DNA from: Gigaspora margarita
Taxonomy: Eukaryota; Glomeromycota; Glomeromycetes; Diversisporales; Gigasporaceae
Assembly: GCA_009809945.1 (NCBI GenBank)
Contig: WTPW01000088.1
Location: 143,252-207,251 of the forward strand
DNA length: 64,000 nt
Direction of reading: 5' to 3'
Both the position numbers and the translations under genes were made by a program. Numbering within the stretch: position 1 is the stretch's first letter; each line of letters opens with the position of its first letter. Positions 34,345 to 45,470 of the stretch are shown here, piece after piece. The notes below the pieces were generated by a model, which did no database searches, had not been told where the DNA came from, and was given only the letters and a program-made list of their open reading frames with translations.

Positions 34345-34650
34345 AAGCAGTGTATAAGATCTATGTGCACAATGTGCACATATGCACATATTTTTAAAAG
34401 TTACACATGTTTTTGGCTAGGAATGTGCACATAATCCACATGATTTGGGGCTAAATAGTGCACCAAAATTGTTAGTAAAATACAGAAGTTGTGCACATAG
34501 AGCACACAGTGCACATAATTTATTGTATATATATTTAAATTTATCTATATAAATTTAATTTATCAAAGTCATATAGTGCACAAGTTTTTAAATTTGTTCA
34601 TATAAATTATGTGTACAATGTGCACAAGATTCACATACTTTTGGATCCGA
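34345..34650. repeat. GTGCACA-rich repeat block
   Basis: The word TGTGCACA or GTGCAC occurs about ten times over 300 bp, partly in mirror order. The same word is in the interior of the MITE at 19204-19800. Confidence 0.5.
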
Positions 34651-34697
34651 TTTAATATACTAATGGCAAGGCTAAAAATCAACATTAGATAATCTTA

Positions 34698-34998
34698 TCA
34701 TAATACCAGTATGATCACGTTTCTTGTAAAACATGAAATGTGTATAGGAATGGTTGGAATCGACTTTATCTATGTCACTTATGCTGATTTCCTCAGAATT
34801 CTTATACGGTAAAGTTATGATTATCATTTATCCGTTATTGGAAAGAAGTTAATTTTTTAATTTCAAAGGTGTAATTGGATTATAGATGTTATTATGATGA
34901 AATGGTACATCATTTTCTGTTGATTGTTATTTGAAAAGTGTTGTATGTGCATATGTAGCATACAAAGGAAAATTAAACTTATGATCGATAAATCTTAA
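34698..34998. repeat. Left arm of a ~300-bp inverted repeat pair
   Basis: Inverted and clearly similar to 38763-39052. TATCCGTTATTGGAAAGAAG, GTTGATTGTTATTTGAAAAG and CGACTTTATCTATGTC each have a complement in the right arm in mirror order. The loop between arms is about 3.8 kb. Confidence 0.7.
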
Positions 34999-35854
34999 AT
35001 ATTAAAATATTATGGTTTACACATCGCTTTGATTATATGTGATAATTTTCGTTAGTTGAGTGATAGGCTCAATGATATTACAAATTGAATTTTTTTTCTT
35101 CTTTTTCCTTTTTTTTTTACGATATGTAACAATTGTGTTGATATGATTATGTTCATTGTAACATGAGTGTAAATGAGTTCAACTTTTCTGGTAAGTCTTA
35201 TGCAAGAGAGCCTTATAGTGAGAATTGTGATTTCTGTTTGTCTGCTTTAAAGGGTTAAGACCCTTTGATTTGGTATATAGTATTAAAATGGTATTGATTC
35301 ATATATGCGTGAAAAACATATATTAATATACGAATGTATATGGTATGTTGTAGCAAATATTTCAATTGATGTGAAATTTACAAACGATTATAGCCATTAT
35401 CGAGATTTAATTACTTACGAATGAATTCTGCTTTATTAAAACATAAAACTGTATTACAAATGTAACATAGATATATGATGCTATTATGATTATATTCGAT
35501 AATCATTGTGATGATTATTATGACTGTTTTGACTATATACCAAACCAATCATATGAAATTTATCATTATGACATTAAGATTATTGATTCAATAATGATGC
35601 AATACAAATGCAATTGATTATTAAATTTTTAAATTAGAATTTTGCATTTTCGTCGAAGCTTCATTTTTCGAGATTTTTCTGTTTTTTTTTTTTGACCTTG
35701 GGTTTATCTTTTGCTTAGTAACTAGTTTCATTCTGCCTTGGTCAACTTACCTGCAATCACATCGAAGGCATCACATTTTACTGACATTTGTTCTACTTAC
35801 AGATGATCAATTTATAGTTAAGTATTTTGTAAATAATATACTTTACTAACAACA

Positions 35855-36030
35855 GAAAAAATATGATTGCTGACCCAAATTTTGATTACCTATTATGCAA
35901 ACCTTGTATAACCTTAAATGTAAGCATTATTCTATTAATTTATAGTTAATTTAAAAAAAATCTGACCAACCAACCCATGTTTTAGATTCTTTGCAATGCA
36001 AACCAAATAATAACTTTATGTGACCTTGGG
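35855..36030. repeat. Family M3 partial copy (direct repeat with 37728-37906)
   Basis: Matches 37728-37906 in the same orientation through GCATTATTCTAT, ATTTAAAAAAAATCTGACC and ATGTTTTAGATTC, ending in the TATGTGACCTT word equivalent to GCATGGCCT. Confidence 0.6.
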
Positions 36031-36032
36031 AC

Positions 36033-36268
36033 TTTAAATTTAAAAATTTGTTTAATGTTACCAATGGAGCTCCCCACGACATTAAACAAGCCAATAGAAA
36101 ATGAGTATAAAAAATATAAAAAACACAAAAAAAAACCTGATATAAATGAAACCAAATCAGGTACATTTTGAACATAATTTAGGTCTGTTTAATTTTAGTA
36201 TTTGTTTATCTCCTCCCCCCTCAACCAAATATGAAAAAAAGTGATGTTAAACGAATTTTTAAATTCAA
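36033..36268. mobile_element. MITE, family M1 copy 2
   Basis: Ends TTTAAATTTAAAAATTTG and complement, then TTTAATGTTA / GATGTTAAACGAA as in 2692-2933. It shares the AGCCAATAGA and C-rich interior words. Inserted next to the family M3 partial copy. Confidence 0.65.
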
Positions 36269-36374
36269 CCAGCCCTTAACTGAAATCGGTATGAGGTTTA
36301 ATTTGTTCACTTTAATGACTACATTTCAAGAAAATGTATAAATGTTTAATGTATAATTATTTAAATTCTGTTCA

Positions 36375-37727
36375 CAGTCTTTTTCGTTTTGCATTACCCA
36401 CTGATTAAATTTTTTTTAATTTTTTCTCCAATATTCTCATTTGATGTTACCCAATGAATTTTACAGGAGGGTCCCCATAATTCTGGGTTGGATGTGTCGG
36501 ATCTAGGTCGGTGTTTAGTCCAAGTTGTTAGTAGGTTCTATAGCAAAATTATCAGCTGGGCATTTTTTACTTAATAAATGGATATGATTTATTAGTGAAT
36601 TTTTTTATGATCTTTGGGCCAAAATTGATCAATTCCGATCCTGCTGATCATGATCCAATGCACTCCAAAGTCTTCTGACAGAAATTTTGGGGATGCCCCT
36701 GTATAAGTTGTCACCCGATAGAGAAATATAACCCTTAAACCAAAATAATGATCATACTGGTCCTGCACAGCATCACACACTGCGCAGCTAGCCTAATTAT
36801 AGTAATTCAATTTCAAAATCACATATAATCGTGAAATATTTACCAAAAAATACTTTAGTTTTGAAATAACCAATTGGAGATGCAGCTCAGTAAAGTTATC
36901 CAAATCGCCAGCATCTGATAAAGTAAATTGATTTTTAACCTGCTAACCTATTTTATAAATTTTTTATTTTTTTAGATCCCAATGGTATCAATTGTTCAAT
37001 TTTTGGCATTTGTTTTTTCTGCTATTTCTCATCCAGTGCCATTTGATGAAGACTTCAATTTCCCACAATTGTTTGATAGGCCCTGTAAAAAAAGTGGTAT
37101 GAGTTATAGTATGAGTTGGCATCAGGAATACTCGAATGGCATGGATCTTGTAGCATGTATGAGAATTTATGAAGTGGCACAGACACTACGGCAAAGAGTA
37201 GCACGTAATATTACATCATATAAAATGGTGTGTTCAGATGGCACGTATGTGTACATTATACACGTGTTGGTTTGTGATATGTTGGCTTGTTTTATGGAGA
37301 GTGAAAGATCAGTAAAGGATATTTTTTAAATAAAAGAGCAATATCTCATGATCTCTCTGATAAAGCTTCCTTGTGTGTTTGAACAAAAAAAATTCCTTAC
37401 AAAATTTTGCTTCAAGTGCAGTTAGCTTGTTCATCTTATATTGATTACTTATGTTTTAATAGTTATTCCACATCATTATCATGGTGGCACAAACATTTAT
37501 ATTCATTGCTTGTGCCAAATCCTGTGTTGATTCAACTAGTAAACTGCTACAAAACCTGAGCCATTTAGGTCCAATTGGAATGAGCACACATTCCACAAAA
37601 TCTGTACCAATTCAAACCATACCTGTACAAATCCGGATCTTGACCCACGCTACAAGGGCTTGTGCCTATCTGACACCAACCCTTGCCGTTCCGGTCCAAT
37701 TTTCTTATAGGGAGGACTAATAGAAAA
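36375..37727. other. Spacer with repeat fragments, no supported gene
   Basis: 36378-36410 is an M3 end fragment. 36470-36780 and 37550-37700 are GC-richer and carry short unrecognised frames on both strands. The 115-codon plus frame at 36982-37329 has no recognisable domain and a codon pattern like surrounding DNA, so it is left as an unproven ORF. Confidence 0.3.
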
Positions 37728-37906
37728 ATTATGATTGTTGTCCCAATTTTTTGATTCCTTGTTGTGCAAAATAAAGAATTAACCTTGCATAACCTTTGTG
37801 TGAACATTATTCTATCAATTTACAGTAAATTAAAAAAAATTGACTGACTGATCTATGTTTTCAGATTCAATATAATGTAAAACGAAAAATCAACTTTGCA
37901 TGGCCT
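37728..37906. repeat. Family M3 partial copy
   Basis: Ends with ATGTAAAACGAAAAATCAAC and TTTGCATGGCCT, complementary to the left end of 34051-34272. Direct repeat of 35855-36030. Confidence 0.6.
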
Positions 37907-38149
37907 AATCTTTTAACTCAAAATCTGTAAATTTTGATAATCTTTATGAATAAGTCTTAATATAATGGGCTTTTATTATTTACTTACAAAATTTAATTAA
38001 TATCAGTAATGCTAGTTGCATCGTAATGATGAATTTCAAAATTGATAATCAACGACACCAGCTTTGAATCATAGTGAGTGATGATATATTACATAAACGG
38101 TGAGTAAAAATTTTAACTTCTTCCAAAAGCAAATAAATGAAACTCATTA

Positions 38150-39052
38150 CACCTACCAAAAAAAAAAAAAAAAACAGGATAAACGACATCGAGAAAGTTG
38201 AAGAAAACCATTGTTGTGGCTTTAGGAGAGACTTCAAGGACTTCGATTGCAAATTTAGCTACTGGGCTGGGCCACAATCATTAGACTTATAAAGAATGTA
38301 TTTATTTAATATGGGAGAGCGATTTATTAAATAAGAGTTATATATATGGTTATATGATTGTTCTAAAACTAACAACAACTAACTGCTCCTTTTCTACAGA
38401 AAGCGATCCTTTTATGTACCCCACCTAGAATTACTTGATTACCAAGAATGAGGTAAGAGCTATGATTATTTATAAGAATTGTGGTTATGGGAATTTATTA
38501 TTCAAAAATGTAATAATTTTGTGTAATAATTTGATCATAATAATGTAGTAAGGGAACGATGCTAAATTTAGAAATGCAGTTCCAAATTAACATAAGTTTT
38601 CGAACAACACCATTTTGATGTTACACAATCTTATACTGGTAATAAAAAAAAAAAACGAGAAGAAAAAACTTAACCTCTTCAATAATGATGAGCCCATCAC
38701 TTTGCTAACGGTTTATCACCTATAATTAAAGCGACATGTAACCAGTATATTTTAAATTTAATATTTATTGATCGAAAGTTTTATTTCTTTTTACGCAATA
38801 TATGTACATACATATACACACTTTTCAAATAATGATCAACAGAAAACGACGTAACATTTCATCATAATGACACACCTAATACAATTACATCATTCGACAT
38901 TAAAAACATAACTTCTTTCCAATAACGGATAAACGATAATCATAATTTTTACCATAAAAAGATTACGAAGAAATCAGCATAGGCGACATAGATAAAGTCG
39001 AATACAACCTCATTTCATGTTACACATTCAACGTGATCGTACTGGTACACCC
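38150..39052. repeat. Degenerate direct repeats including the right inverted arm
   Basis: CGACATAGATAAAGTCGAA with following ACC...CATGTTACAC occurs near 38985-39030. Weaker copies are near 38187-38215 and 38605-38640. 38763-39052 is the right arm pairing with 34698-34998. No gene. Confidence 0.6.
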
Positions 39053-39094
39053 ATATGATATCATATGATATTGGTTACACAAGTTACCCTTAAA

Positions 39095-39223
39095 TAAGGT
39101 TAGGTCGAAACACGATTAGGGATTAAGGGGCCGAAACAACTGTTCAGGGCTAAAGTCGAGCCGGAACACTGTTAGGGATTAAGGTTAGGCCGAAACACTG
39201 TTAGGGATTAAGGTTAGAGGCTA
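39095..39223 (+). repeat. ~30-bp minisatellite, about four copies
   Basis: Unit GGTTAGGCCGAAACACTGTT plus AGGGATTAA; the last two copies are nearly identical and the first two diverged. Telomere-like TTAGGG words occur within the unit. Confidence 0.8.
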
Positions 39224-39824
39224 ATTTAATATTAAACAAACATAAGTGGGGTTTAGATGATTAAATAAAAACCCACATTTCATTAATCCGATTTATTATG
39301 ATCCGAGACAATAAATGACTTCGTATTTACTTAATAACATTCATGTGGAATTAATGTCAAAATTTGCTTATAAATTAAGATGAATTATTTCTTTTAAATT
39401 TATATTTGGTCACCATGTCCTGTGTCTGATGTAATATAATTGGTTAATCAAATAAACCACGCTATCCGACGCCCCGTTAAAGATAATTTTACCGAAAGCA
39501 TTTGGTATTCCAAAAATACTTTTAAAGCCAACACTAGTCGAAATTAAAGACGGACAAGGTAAAATGTAAGCAATAATTACTTATTTTTTACCCAAATATT
39601 TACACATACACATTATTACTAATAATTCCCTATGACGAATAATTATTACTTATCATGGTTTACAAATGTAATCTGGAAGGCGAATTTTAAACTTGATAAG
39701 GTTAAGTTTTTGCTTATATTAAAACTCTTTACTTATTATTACTTATAACGCAAACAATAACAAATAAACGGAGATAATAAACAATAATACTTTACTAGAC
39801 TTGCCCATTTCTAGTCGAAATAAA

Positions 39825-39985
39825 GAACTCAGACAAATATCTAGACCCAATGTAGTACTGATTAATGGCGCCAATCGGGTTCTGATATTTTACAAATAGT
39901 TCTATAATTCCGATATGAACCTATAAATGACACGATTGGCGCCATTAATCAGTGCTATATCATGATTGGATATTTGCCCGATGCG
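39825..39985. mobile_element. ~160-bp palindromic element upstream of protease gene
   Basis: ACTGATTAATGGCGCCAATC (left, about 39877) and GATTGGCGCCATTAATCAGT (right, about 39932) are perfect inverted copies, with CAAATATC words mirrored further out. It lies 190 bp before the protease ATG. Confidence 0.7.
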
Positions 39986-40074
39986 TTTTAATTCAAACTA
40001 AAGCAACCTTAGTTTAGATCTAATTATGTCAATGAGTTTAATTGCGATGATGTTAAAAATCAAGTTTTATCGTT

Positions 40075-40084
40075 ATTATATAAG
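40075..40084 (+). promoter_or_regulatory. Probable TATA box of the protease gene
   Basis: TTATATAAGT, 91 bp before the ATG at 40175. No CGTACG array is seen here, unlike the other host genes. Confidence 0.35.
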
Positions 40085-40174
40085 TATTCATGTTTGATTT
40101 TAATGAATTTAAATCTTTATTAATATCTATCAATATAAACGCTTATAACTTATATTTTTATTAAGAAAGTAGCA

Positions 40175-41392
40175 ATGAAAATTATTTGTTTTTTAATAAT
40201 TTTATTATTATCATTACAAAGTTATCCAATTTATGCTGAACAACATCATCCGTTAGCAACATTATGGGAAGTAGATGATACTGAAGTACCCAATTTATTG
40301 GAACGTGAGAGAACGTTGATTGCGTATGACAAAACCTTAAATTCAATACTACAACAGGCTGATTTTATTTCAAGCTTTGGAGGAACTTATATAGATATAT
40401 TCGAAAATCATATAGTTGTTAATACAGTAGACTCTTCTAAAGTCAATGATTTATTAGCCTTGCCTCAAATAAAACCAATTGAGAGTTTTCTATCTTTTAA
40501 AGAAGCAAGCAATTCTATGAGTCGATTGCAATATAATTTCGATCAAATAGTTCAACAAGTTAATTTAATTAGACCACCATTGGTTATAGTTTACACTGAT
40601 ATGATAGATAATAATAACGTTATATATGTTCCTAATGTTGCTAGTTATACAGAGTTTCTCGATGCTACAAAACCCTTTGATCCTATAGTAATTGACATAA
40701 GCGACCCATCCAGTTCACAAAATTTAGCACAATCACGCCGTAATGTTAATCCACGTAGTTTTAAAGTTAAAGTACTAGGTGGAGATGGGCTATATAATGA
40801 TCGAGCTGGAACGTGCTCTGTTGGTTTTTGGGTATTTGACATTAACGGCTTTTACATTATAACTGCAGGACATTGTTATGAACCAGGTGTATGGTCACAC
40901 CAACCTTGGGGTACTAGAGGCCCATCTTTACCAATTGGATCCATGGTATTTGATTCATCAAATGTCGATTTTGGCGTAATTTTTCTTGAAAATGATAATG
41001 TTTCACCAACATTTATTATAAACAATGATGAAGCAGAGCAATTTAAAGAATTAATTATAACTGGTGGTGAGGCTGTATCTAGCCATGATGTTCATATTTG
41101 TAAATCTGGTTACAAAACGCAGTTTACTTGTGCAAATGTTTTTGGTATAAATGGGGTTTGGGTATCTATAGATGGAAGCAAGGTTTTATATGATTTAATT
41201 ATTACAGGTTTGCGTAGTGATTCCGGTGACAGCGGTGGGTCTTTACTTTCTTTTGTTTCACCGCAGGATTTAGATTTAGTGGTTGTACATGGTATACATA
41301 TTACCGGAGGAGCAGCTGCAGAACCGATAACCAATATTTTCAATGAATTGGATTTACATTATAAACCTCTTACACTTTATCAAAGGAATTGA
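40175..41392 (+). CDS. Secreted S1-type serine protease with propeptide
   Basis: 405 residues, single exon. A hydrophobic signal peptide covers residues 1-21 (cleavage likely after IYA), a pro-region about 22-195, then a chymotrypsin-fold catalytic domain. The triad is visible: His233 in TAGHC, Asp265 in NVDFGVIF, Ser353 in GDSGGS. Cys214/Cys234 flank the His as in family S1 disulphides; Cys309/Cys319 form a likely second pair. The layout (long N-terminal pro-region, compact ~200-residue domain, few cysteines) is closest to streptogrisin/alpha-lytic-type S1 enzymes, and similar secreted proteases occur in Glomeromycotina. It would act outside the cell or in the secretory path after propeptide removal. 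It may act in nutrition or in host interaction, which is inference. No damage seen; the frame and all key residues are intact. The first ATG directly starts the signal peptide. Confidence 0.88.
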   Translation: MKIICFLIILLLSLQSYPIYAEQHHPLATLWEVDDTEVPNLLERERTLIAYDKTLNSILQQADFISSFGGTYIDIFENHIVVNTVDSSKVNDLLALPQIKPIESFLSFKEASNSMSRLQYNFDQIVQQVNLIRPPLVIVYTDMIDNNNVIYVPNVASYTEFLDATKPFDPIVIDISDPSSSQNLAQSRRNVNPRSFKVKVLGGDGLYNDRAGTCSVGFWVFDINGFYIITAGHCYEPGVWSHQPWGTRGPSLPIGSMVFDSSNVDFGVIFLENDNVSPTFIINNDEAEQFKELIITGGEAVSSHDVHICKSGYKTQFTCANVFGINGVWVSIDGSKVLYDLIITGLRSDSGDSGGSLLSFVSPQDLDLVVVHGIHITGGAAAEPITNIFNELDLHYKPLTLYQRN

Positions 41393-42585
41393 GGAGTTCA
41401 TAAAAACACTCTACTCAACGTAATTTATCCTTAATTTAAATTGCAGTACTTATTTTTATGTGTTTAGAGTTAAATTTCAGAAGATAAATGGTATTACATA
41501 CTAATGAATTTGAATATAGTACAGAGTTAGTAGCTTTTAGATCCATTTTATTGTTGATTAATAATAAGGTCATTATAGGTGATTTGTTGTAGCTAAAGCA
41601 TGATTTCGAAACACTTACATCTACTTTTATATAGAACTAAAATATTGCTAGCTAAAATTAAATTTTTAATACATATAAGCCTTCTTAATCTGTATTATAT
41701 TAAATGCTTTTTTTTTTATTTTTACTGGGCATTCGTTTCTTTTTTTTTTTTTTATCATGCATATTCATGTACATGAATTCGAAAAATAAGCATCTTCCAT
41801 CGCTAAGCAAAGTTTCAATTATATATAAAAGTTTTTATTTATATTTTTTTTTCTATTTAATTTTTCTTTTAAAGATTACAAAGGGGGATATATGAATTAT
41901 ATTATATCAAATAATTTAAAACTCCCAAGCGACTTGTGGATCTGTCGCGTGAAAATTGCTGTTTATATGGGGATCTAATTGGAATTTAACTCTAACTCTA
42001 AACTCGTTACCAATAAGCAATGCAACTTAATTTAAGTATAAATTACGTGGAGTAGAGCGGTTTTATGAACCCCAATCTCCTAAATAAAGATCAAGATATT
42101 TTCACTAGTGCTTGGACTTCGACTCGAGTTGACTCGAGAAATTGTTAATTCGAGTCAGGATTTTCTAATTCGAGTTATATATTACTCATACTAAATGTTG
42201 TAAACCTACTTTTTAAATTTGCTAATATTGGCTAAATATTGATATAAAAAACAGATAATTCTAATCGATTTTCAATTATATCATCTTTATATTATTTATT
42301 TTCTAAACTATATTAATTATCAAATATATTGTTTAATAAATAATCTTTATAATATATTTATACGTATTGTAACTATTAAGGAGGGGTGATTGTATACGTT
42401 TAACCGATTTAACTCTAATAGTTACTAGGAGATAAGTTTCTGATTTACTCGAATAAAGGTCTCTTTAGCACTACACTAGCTTACTTCCTTTATTTTTCTT
42501 AAGTAAAATCGAAGGGAACTTCTCCCTACCTATCGCTTTTTTATTGAAGTCAAATTCATTCGTTTATATACATTTGAATCTAATA
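41393..42585. other. 3' flank of the protease, no gene
   Basis: AT-rich with T-runs. 42115-42180 has repeated ACTCGAGT-type words in alternating orientation, probably a small palindromic element. Confidence 0.35.
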
Positions 42586-42589
42586 TACG

Positions 42590-42735
42590 ACACGTTAACG
42601 TGTTGTTTGGCACGTTAACGTGTTGTTTAACACGCTACGTGATATTCAACGATGGAAGTACTAAGCCTAACACTCATCATCTTTATTCCTTAATACGTAG
42701 TCGTGCTAACACGTTAACGTTAACGTGTTATGAAG
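42590..42735. repeat. CACGTTAACGTG palindrome cluster
   Basis: The perfect palindrome CACGTTAACGTG appears at about 42592 and 42611, with shortened or extended forms near 42630 and 42708-42731 (AACACGTTAACGTTAACGTG). The 62-codon frame across it is an artefact. Confidence 0.7.
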
Positions 42736-43562
42736 AGTTTACAAAAATGGCGATTTATTTCAATCATCAAGTTATACATGGATTTTGACATTTAATGAAT
42801 TATACGCAAATGGAAATGAAAGTTGTCTATACTAAATAATATTCAAAAGCATGGATATCTTATATTAAATAATTTAATTTTGTATCAGGAATTTTGAATA
42901 AGGGCACAATTTTCAAAAATAGTTGCTAATTTATTGGTTTTTTTTATAACATTTTTATTTGTGTTTATTAGTGGTTATTATGATGTTTAAAATACCTTGC
43001 TAATTTTTATTTAAATTCAATAACAAAAAACGTTATAGTCTAATACGTAATAAGTTGGTCTTACATTTAAAAATCAAAATCTATTAATATAAGAAATGAA
43101 TAGCTAAGTACTTCAATTGGTCTATCTTAGTAATACGACCTTTTGAATTATTAATAATTAATAATTATGATTAACGCGTGGTCGAGTTAGTAACTAAAAG
43201 CTACTTAATAATATAAGCGCAGTAAATTAACTAAAACTTTTTAAAAAATGTTATTTAATTTATAAATTTATAACATAAAAAATATATATAAAAATAACAT
43301 TTACATATTGGAAATAGTTGCTTCATTTAGAATTAAAAATATCTACATTAGGAATAGTTTCTTCATTATTTATGAATAGATTTGTCATTATCTTCTTTGA
43401 TTTCATTATGATTTTTTTTTTATGATGTCATAGAAATTTTTAATTATGTTTTTTATTGCTAATTATTAAAAACCTGAAGATCCCATTACTTTCTATGACG
43501 TTATAGACTAGTGAAAGTGCAAATAATGTCCATCTGCATAATTAATATACATGCCAATAACG

Positions 43563-43904
43563 TATGGGCGAAAATTTCCAATTTTCATATTTTTATTATG
43601 CAAAAAAGTTTTTGAAATTTTCGTAAATTTCTTATGAGTTACTTATCAGTTTCTTATCAGTTTTTTATATAGTTTATTTTATGGGTCTTTAAATAGTTTA
43701 CAAGCTCTTATCAGTTTTTATACGGTTGCTCTATAAATTTTATAGTCATATAATTAATCTTAATGATTTACAGCTCTTATCAGTTTTTATATACTTAAAT
43801 TTTTATAGTTATTTTCGTCACTATTAATAGCACATATGTAATTTTAAATATCAAATTAACATTTTAATAATCACGATGTTCCAACTGGAAATTTTCGCCC
43901 ATAT
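43563..43904. mobile_element. ~340-bp MITE, TATGGGCGAAAATTTCC ends
   Basis: TATGGGCGAAAATTTCCAA at the left and CTGGAAATTTTCGCCCATA at the right are near-perfect inverted repeats. The interior repeats CTCTTATCAGTTTTTATA three times. No ORF. Confidence 0.75.
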
Positions 43905-43910
43905 GAATAT

Positions 43911-44105
43911 CATAACGTAATAGGTCGTCACATATCAGCTTTTTTCGCGCGACCATTGCTGATTCTCATATTTAGTTTCACATTTTCGTTGCACTTACAT
44001 TTATAATACCGTGACGGTAATAGATCGTCACATAACAGCTTTTTTCACGCGATCGTCTCTGATTCTCATATTTAGTTTCACATTTTCGTCATATTTCATA
44101 TTTAC
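43911..44105 (+). repeat. Exact-period 100-bp tandem duplication
   Basis: The block from TAGGTCGTCACAT at 43921 (through CAGCTTTTTTC and GATTCTCATATTTAGTTTCA) recurs at 44021 as TAGATCGTCACAT with few changes, giving a 100-bp period in two copies. Confidence 0.85.
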
Positions 44106-44109
44106 ACAT

Positions 44110-45462
44110 TTTACTGTATCAAATTTGGTTACGCTTCGGAAAAACCAATACAATAGAACACATTAATCATGTCTGAGTTCATGCACATATATGTGCCGTA
44201 GGCAGTGTACTATAATAATATTTCTGCGCCACAAAAATCACAGCATTTCTTATTTTACTTATAATTATTATTTTCCCTTACATAATAATTAATTGATTAT
44301 ACTTACATCGTCCCACCTTATTACTAAGTTAATCATTCGTCCCTTTCGCCATACTCACCCTATGTAAGTACTGTATATAGATATTTATTACTACTATCTA
44401 TAGTTATCCCCGTTTTTTTGTCCTTCTATTGATATGTTTAATTACTATACCCGAATTTCATACTAATTATTCTGTGATGAGTGAATATGAATTGGTTCGA
44501 TGCATAAACAATACAAAGCATCTTTGAACAATCAAAGCCTTTATATATTTATCGTAAATCTGCTAGCTCAATGAAGGTTCAATAAAGCAGATTCGAGATT
44601 AATGTTTCGGGTGTAATTCTTAATGCAGATAGTAATGCAATTGGAAGTTTATTGGTGCTGAAGGAATTAAAGCTGGAAGGAAATTGATCTGACAATTGTG
44701 TAGTTTAATTATTTATGTATATCGAACATGTATATAAGTCCAATGTATTCGCTCTTCATGTATCGTTAAGTCTCAGGTCTTAGGCATTATTAGGCATTTG
44801 GCATTATCTTAGTGATTCTTCCTTTATAATAAAGACTACTTAGTGAATGCTTGTTATATCGTATCTCTTGACTTTATTTTATTTAGATTATATGCTATAT
44901 CGTATCCTCTTGAATCCCTTTTCCGCATATTTATAAATCAACTCTAATGTATTCCTTCTCTCATTCACTATCACTGATTAAACTTGGCTCTCTGATCTCA
45001 CGCTCTCCCAATTCGATAGTGACAGACGAAATGAAATTTAAGTGGAATTGGAATTTCCTAATTAAACTAGGGTTAGGGTGTACATATAATAAAATCCACT
45101 TAAATTCCGTTTCCAATTACAGCATATGCAATAACCAATAGATCTCATAAAGGTTAAATTTGCATGAAAAGCAATGAAAAGGTTAGTCCAAATTTTCTAA
45201 TACCTTCAAATTATGGAAATTATTCATGCATATATATATTATATATAAGGTAGCTGTGCAACGTAGTTGCGCTAAAACTAGGAATGGGGTATAATAGGTT
45301 ATATTTACGATTTAATTGAATTTACAAGCATATACACTATTGTCCAATACATACAATATCAAAAAAAATAAATAATCAGAAAAAAGTTCATGAATAAGAG
45401 CCATGTCATGGTTCTGTATGCAAGGTCGATGCTATCAATTATTGCAATTATTGAATTATGCT
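44110..45462. other. Spacer, no supported gene
   Basis: A small inverted pair (AAATTTAAGTGGAATTGGAA, about 45038, against CCACTTAAATTCCG, about 45097) lies around a TTAGGG-like word. The 64-codon frame at 44947 spans it and is not called. Confidence 0.35.
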
Positions 45463-45470
45463 GCTGCTAT

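Noticed and set aside
36982-37329. 115-codon plus ORF
   Set aside because: No domain recognised, flanked by MITE fragments, no promoter or paralogue seen. Kept only as an unproven frame in the spacer entry.
41704-41895. 63-codon hydrophobic ORF
   Set aside because: Phe/Leu-rich only because of T-runs downstream of the protease gene.
42600-42788. 62-codon plus ORF
   Set aside because: The first third is the CACGTTAACGTG palindrome cluster, and no domain is present.
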